Shown in pieces: positions 6,817 to 9,200 of a stretch of 9,200 nucleotides of DNA (position 1 is the stretch's first letter; each line of letters opens with the position of its first letter). The notes under the pieces are model-generated. The model had not been told where the DNA came from, did no database searches, and saw nothing but the letters and a program-made list of their open reading frames with translations. The stretch is from assembly GCA_003168295.1 (NCBI GenBank), contig PMST01000303.1, positions 1 to 9,200 on the forward strand. The letters are read 5' to 3'. The position numbers and the translations under genes are program-made. Origin of the DNA: Actinomycetota bacterium. GTDB taxonomy: Bacteria; Actinomycetota; Actinomycetes; Streptosporangiales; Streptosporangiaceae.

Positions 6817-7035
6817 GTGAGGTATCGCGACATGGAGCGTGTCGACCTGGCCGCCGCGCGCAGGCTCGTCAGCACATGGCTCGACGAGCACACCGACGGG
6901 ACGCTTGAGCAGATGGCCAGCGATCTCAAGGGCAACTACCCGGATCACCGGGAGGAGATGGCGGTCGTGATGCGGGGCATGATGGCCGCCGAACTCCGCC
7001 ACCGGACGTCGCCCTCGGCCCGGAGGCGACCGTGA
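6817..7035 (+). CDS. Small helical hypothetical protein
   Basis: A frame of 72 codons from a GTG at 6817 (GGGTGA at 6806-6811 in front), or 67 codons from an ATG at 6832, reads MERVDLAAARRLVSTWLDEH, TDGTLEQMASDLKGNYPDHR and then EEMAVVMRGMMAAELRHR. It is rich in Ala, Leu, Glu, Arg and Met, without Cys and without a membrane segment, and should fold as three or four soluble helices. The C-terminal tail is basic. Codon wobble bases are strongly G/C. I recognise no family. The position after a terminator and the next gene's probable own promoter suggest a single-gene transcript. Confidence 0.6.
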   Translation: MRYRDMERVDLAAARRLVSTWLDEHTDGTLEQMASDLKGNYPDHREEMAVVMRGMMAAELRHRTSPSARRRP

Positions 7036-7233
7036 GCGGACGGGCCGCGGCTGGTGCACGCGGACGGCTACAGGTCGTCGACAGCGACGTGTCACCCCGC
7101 CGGGATTCGGTGGCGCGGCTGCACCGCTTCCAGGGCGACCACTCTGACCTGCGGTTGAGATCTCGGCGCTTCTCATCGTTTCGGGGCAGATCTCCGGGTC
7201 ATGTGCCCCGAGGCCCCGGGCTAAAATGCAGCG
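7036..7233. promoter_or_regulatory. Leaderless promoter region for the next gene
   Basis: No credible gene lies in these 198 bases. A near-consensus -10 box, TAAAAT (7222-7227), stands seven bases before the ATG at 7234, so transcription should start at or beside the start codon, giving a leaderless mRNA. There is no ribosome binding site before that ATG, which agrees. The -35 region (about 7199-7204) is not recognisable. The palindromes GAGATCTC (7157-7164) and a nearby AGATCT are too common to interpret. Confidence 0.45.
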
Positions 7234-7908
7234 ATGACCGTGACGGAGTGGGCGACGATAGCGTCGCTGGCGACCGCCGTAGGCACCCTGGTACTCGCGA
7301 TAGCGACCTTCGCGTCCGTCCGCTCGGCGAACTACTCGGCCCGTGCCGCGGACCGAGCTGCTCGTGTCGCCGAACAATCCGCTCGCATCGCTGAGCGTTC
7401 ACTGATGGCGGCAGAGCGCCCGCTGCTGATGAGCTCACGGTTGCAGGACCCGGAGCAGAAGATCCAATTCCTGGAAGGCAGGTTCTTGAAAGTCGCCGGC
7501 GGCAGCGCAGCTCTTGAGGTCGCTGACGGCGCGGTGTATATGGTGATCTCGGTCCGGAACGTCGGTACCGGGCTCGCCGTCATGCACGGCTGGCACGTCG
7601 AGGTGACCGGGCAACCACAGCAGACCCATCCGCCACTCGAGGACTTCACCACCCAGACCCGCGACATCTACGTGGCATCCGGCGACCTCGGATTCTGGCA
7701 GGGAGCGTTGCGTGATCCGGTCACAGCCCAGTTCAAGGCCGTCGCCGCCGCGGTCGAGGCTGGCGACCCGATGATGCTCAGCATCCTTTATGGCGACTGG
7801 GAAGGCGGCCAGCGAGTGATCAGCCTGTTCACGTTGCGGCATGCGAATGACAGGTGGCTGACGTCAACGGGCAGGCACTTCAACGTCGACCGCCCCGACC
7901 CACGCTAG
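7234..7908 (+). CDS. Single-pass membrane protein with coiled coil, unknown function
   Basis: The 224-residue protein begins with one membrane helix (about 5-27, WATIASLATAVGTLVLAIAT), probably leaving the N-terminus outside. An Ala/Arg/Glu-rich helix follows (about 30-62, with repeated ARVAEQSARIAERSLMAAE), predicted to be a coiled coil. The remainder looks like a beta-rich globular domain, with VYMVISVRNVGTGLAVMHGW (105-124) and later LSILYGDWEGGQRVISLF. Proteins of this plan are frequent and unassigned in actinomycetes; I know no function. The ATG at 7234 is chosen because the frame and composition begin there, just after a strong -10 box. A gene of this kind could also have a shorter start, but the membrane helix argues against it. 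Confidence 0.8.
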   Translation: MTVTEWATIASLATAVGTLVLAIATFASVRSANYSARAADRAARVAEQSARIAERSLMAAERPLLMSSRLQDPEQKIQFLEGRFLKVAGGSAALEVADGAVYMVISVRNVGTGLAVMHGWHVEVTGQPQQTHPPLEDFTTQTRDIYVASGDLGFWQGALRDPVTAQFKAVAAAVEAGDPMMLSILYGDWEGGQRVISLFTLRHANDRWLTSTGRHFNVDRPDPR

Positions 7909-7950
7909 CGCGACTCGAACTCCCGTTCCGTCCCAGGTCAACGACCAAGA

Positions 7951-8344
7951 GGGGGGTGAGCCGGCCTGTAGGCCGGGTTCTGTGCCCCGCTTACGCGGGG
8001 CGGCGGTCATCCATCTAGGACTGCCGTTGCCGACAGCCTCGTGCGGCCTACCCGCGAGCATCGGGCGGGCCGCCCTCGAACGCTCGCGCAGGGAACCGTG
8101 ATTCCCCTTCTTGGCCTTGCTCCGGGTGGGGTTTACCGAGCCGCCGCAGTCACCTGCGGCGCTGGTGGTCTCTTACACCGCCTTTTCACCCTTACCTCCG
8201 CGCTAGCGCGGGGGCGGTCTGTTTTCTGTGGCACTGTCCCGCGGGTCACCCCGGGTCGGCGTTACCGACCACCCTGCCCTGTGGAGCCCGGACCTTCCTC
8301 ACCGGACCCGAACGGCCCGGCGCGACCGCCCGGCCGACTCACCC
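7951..8344 (-). ncRNA. rnpB: RNase P RNA, bacterial type A
   Basis: This is the catalytic RNA that removes 5' leaders from tRNA precursors. Read on the minus strand, the conserved blocks appear in order: GAGGAAGGTCCGGGCTCC (8283-8300) forming one side of P4, ACAGAAAACAGACCGCC, then GGTAAGGGTGAAAAGG and GTAAGAGACCACCAGCG (8160-8196), AGATGGATGACCG (8003-8016), and ACAGAACCCGGCCTA (7968-7982) completing P4. The ends pair as helix P1: GGGTGAG at the 5' end with CTCACCC near 7952-7958. The length of about 394 bases suits an actinobacterial type A RNA. Large frames crossing this region on the plus strand are shadows of the RNA. The ends are estimated from P1 and the promoter, give or take a few bases. 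Confidence 0.95.
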
Positions 8345-8379
8345 ACGGTCAGGATACGCGGACGGCGGCCTCGGCCGCG
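8344..8379 (-). promoter_or_regulatory. Promoter of the RNase P RNA gene
   Basis: On the minus strand a -10 element TATCCT (plus-strand 8351-8356) lies seven bases before the predicted first base of the RNA at 8344. The -35 region at about 8374-8379 is GC-rich and does not match TTGACA. Spacing to the RNA end is the main support. Confidence 0.45.
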
Positions 8380-8446
8380 GTCCCGCGCCGTATCCGGTGG
8401 CCCGGCGGGTTAGGTGCGCAGGCGTGACGGCCTTGGTGACCGGGCC

Positions 8447-8752
8447 TCAGAGGGCCTGAGCGTGCTCGGCGGTCCAGGCGTCGACGATGTCGAGCATGGT
8501 CCTGGGTGGTTCGGGCGGGATGAAGCCGAGCATGTCCTGCAGCAACGGGTGGACGACGGGATGCAGGCGGTCGCGCTCGAAGGCCTCCCAGTCATCCTTG
8601 GCCTGCCACACCTCGACGTAGCGCAGACCGCTCTCGGTGCGGTAGGCCAGATGCGCGATCAGGCCGGGCGGGCGCTGCGGGCCGATGCCGCTCTTGATGC
8701 GGGCGTAGATCTCCGCGTTGATCGGCACCTCGTAGGTGAACGCGTAGGTCAT
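8447..8752 (-). CDS. Small ABM-like (dimeric alpha/beta barrel) protein
   Basis: The 101-residue product starts MTYAFTYEVPINAEIYARIK at an ATG at 8750-8752, with AAAGG eight bases ahead. Its plan of beta strand, helix, then GLIAHLAYRTESGLRYVEVW, a helix (KDDWEAFERDRLHPVVHPLL) and a last strand resembles antibiotic-biosynthesis monooxygenase (ABM)-type ferredoxin-like domains, which act as dimers on quinones or related aromatics, or only bind them. Length fits one domain. No cofactor site is expected in this group. It is divergent from a TetR gene, with a palindrome between them, so it is the likely target of that regulator and may respond to a small aromatic or antibiotic-like molecule. The family is probable, the reaction unknown. 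Confidence 0.75.
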   Translation of the reverse strand: MTYAFTYEVPINAEIYARIKSGIGPQRPPGLIAHLAYRTESGLRYVEVWQAKDDWEAFERDRLHPVVHPLLQDMLGFIPPEPPRTMLDIVDAWTAEHAQAL

Positions 8753-8769
8753 GGTGTCCGCCTTTCAAT

Positions 8770-8796
8770 ATTGATCCGAACTCCATTCGGACTAAT
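8770..8796. promoter_or_regulatory. Likely TetR operator and overlapping divergent promoters
   Basis: ATTGATCCGAA (8770-8780) and TTCGGACTAAT (8786-8796) form an imperfect palindrome, 9 of 11 positions matching, around CTCCA. The inner six bases TCCGAA/TTCGGA match exactly. TTGATC (8771-8776) and TAATAC (8793-8798), 16 bases apart, make a good rightward -35/-10 pair, so a repressor here would block the TetR promoter and sit at the start of the ABM-like gene's leader. Confidence 0.65.
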
Positions 8797-8814
8797 ACTG
8801 CTATCATCGGTGCT

Positions 8815-9200
8815 GTGGGTTCCCCCGTCAAGCGCCGGTATGACGCCAGCAAGCGCCGTCAGGCCGCCGGCCGAACCCGGCAGCTGATCCTGGACGCGGC
8901 ACTGGAGCTATTCACCGGCCGGGGCTACGCGGCGACGCCGATGACCGCGATCGCCCAGCGCGCGGGCGTGGCGCTCGACACCGTCTACGCTTCAGTGGGC
9001 CGCAAGCCCGAGCTAGCCCGGCTGCTGATCGAGACCGCGATCTCCGGCAGCAGCCAGGCGATCCCGGCCGAGGAACGCGACTACGTGCAAGCCATCCGGA
9101 CCGCGGCAGACGCCGAAACCAAGATCGCCATCTACGCATCGGCCATGCGCGGCATCGCCGGCCGCATGGCACCGGTCCTGTCCATCATCCAGCAGGCCGC
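8815..9200 (+). CDS. TetR family transcriptional regulator (partial, cut at right edge)
   Basis: TetR repressors bind palindromic operators as dimers and release them on binding a ligand in the C-terminal domain. From the GTG at 8815 the first 128 residues are visible. A basic tail (VKRRYDASKRRQAAGRTR) leads into the helix-turn-helix domain: QLILDAALELFTGRGYAATP, MTAIAQRAGVALDTVYASVG, then RKPELARLLIETAI, typical in spacing and in the F-x-x-x-G-Y and VY positions. The ligand-binding domain begins near residue 75 and runs off the window. No ribosome binding site precedes the GTG; TATCAT (8802-8807) lies close enough for a leaderless transcript, while the stronger TTGATC/TAATAC pair gives a very short leader. 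It is divergent from the ABM-like gene and probably controls both. Confidence 0.9.
   Translation, partial: MGSPVKRRYDASKRRQAAGRTRQLILDAALELFTGRGYAATPMTAIAQRAGVALDTVYASVGRKPELARLLIETAISGSSQAIPAEERDYVQAIRTAADAETKIAIYASAMRGIAGRMAPVLSIIQQA

Noticed and set aside
7032..7394. A 120-codon plus-strand frame starting GTGA, overlapping the end of the small hypothetical gene.
   Set aside because: The overlap looks like translational coupling, but the product is Arg/Ser/Gly-rich and low in hydrophobic residues, and it runs 160 bases into the much better supported gene at 7234.
7909..7950. A minus-strand GTTCGAGTC stretch resembling a tRNA T-loop.
   Set aside because: The flanking bases do not form a T-stem and no acceptor or anticodon arm can be drawn.
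8041..8427. Plus-strand frames of 61-128 codons.
   Set aside because: They cross the RNase P RNA gene, whose conserved blocks explain the sequence.
1..9200. CRISPR array, insertion sequence or toxin-antitoxin pair.
   Set aside because: No regularly spaced repeats, no transposase and no terminal inverted repeats with target duplication; no paired small genes match a known toxin-antitoxin family.

Overview
The window is high-GC DNA from an actinomycete. Evidence for this is the strong G/C third-position bias, several probable leaderless starts, an actinobacterial-style LCP protein, an XRE/TPR regulator paired with a flavoprotein, and an actinobacterial type A RNase P RNA on the minus strand. 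I cannot place it below the level of the class.

Layout. Positions 1-158 hold the start of a minus-strand gene that runs off the left edge; it resembles the N-terminus of a membrane NDP-sugar epimerase/dehydratase, but weakly. Divergent from it is a LytR-CpsA-Psr (LCP) protein (437-1480) whose catalytic motifs are partly lost, followed by a perfect 21-bp hairpin. Next is a membrane acyltransferase-3 gene (1770-3082) broken by a frameshift and apparently missing six residues of its first conserved motif. Positions 3083-3500 contain minus-strand gene debris, including a well-formed C-terminal reading frame. An AT-rich stretch with two dyads leads into a secreted NlpC/P60 hydrolase (3728-4189), closed by a strong hairpin that also ends a possible small minus-strand ORF.

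An alpha/beta-hydrolase remnant with its middle deleted (4430-4710) precedes a flavoprotein gene (4830-5426). This overlaps an XRE/TPR regulator gene (5426-6633) that carries an internal frameshift. After two hairpins come a small helical hypothetical gene (6817-7035) and a probable leaderless gene for a single-pass membrane protein with a coiled coil (7234-7908). The RNase P RNA gene lies at 7951-8344 on the minus strand. At the right end, an ABM-like small protein gene (8447-8752, minus) and a TetR regulator (from 8815, plus, cut by the window) diverge around a 27-bp imperfect palindrome that is the likely TetR operator.

How it fits together. The left half is a cell-envelope neighbourhood (possible polysaccharide enzyme, LCP, acyltransferase, NlpC/P60), much of it decayed. 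The middle is a one-component-type regulator/flavoprotein pair whose regulator is split. The right end is a self-contained TetR/monooxygenase-like switch next to the housekeeping RNase P RNA. I see no clear new multi-gene system. The most interesting points are the altered LCP active site, the run of three broken genes within about 5 kb, the intact flavoprotein beside a split regulator, the unidentified minus-strand reading frames, and the TetR operator. Both clear frameshifts could be sequencing errors.
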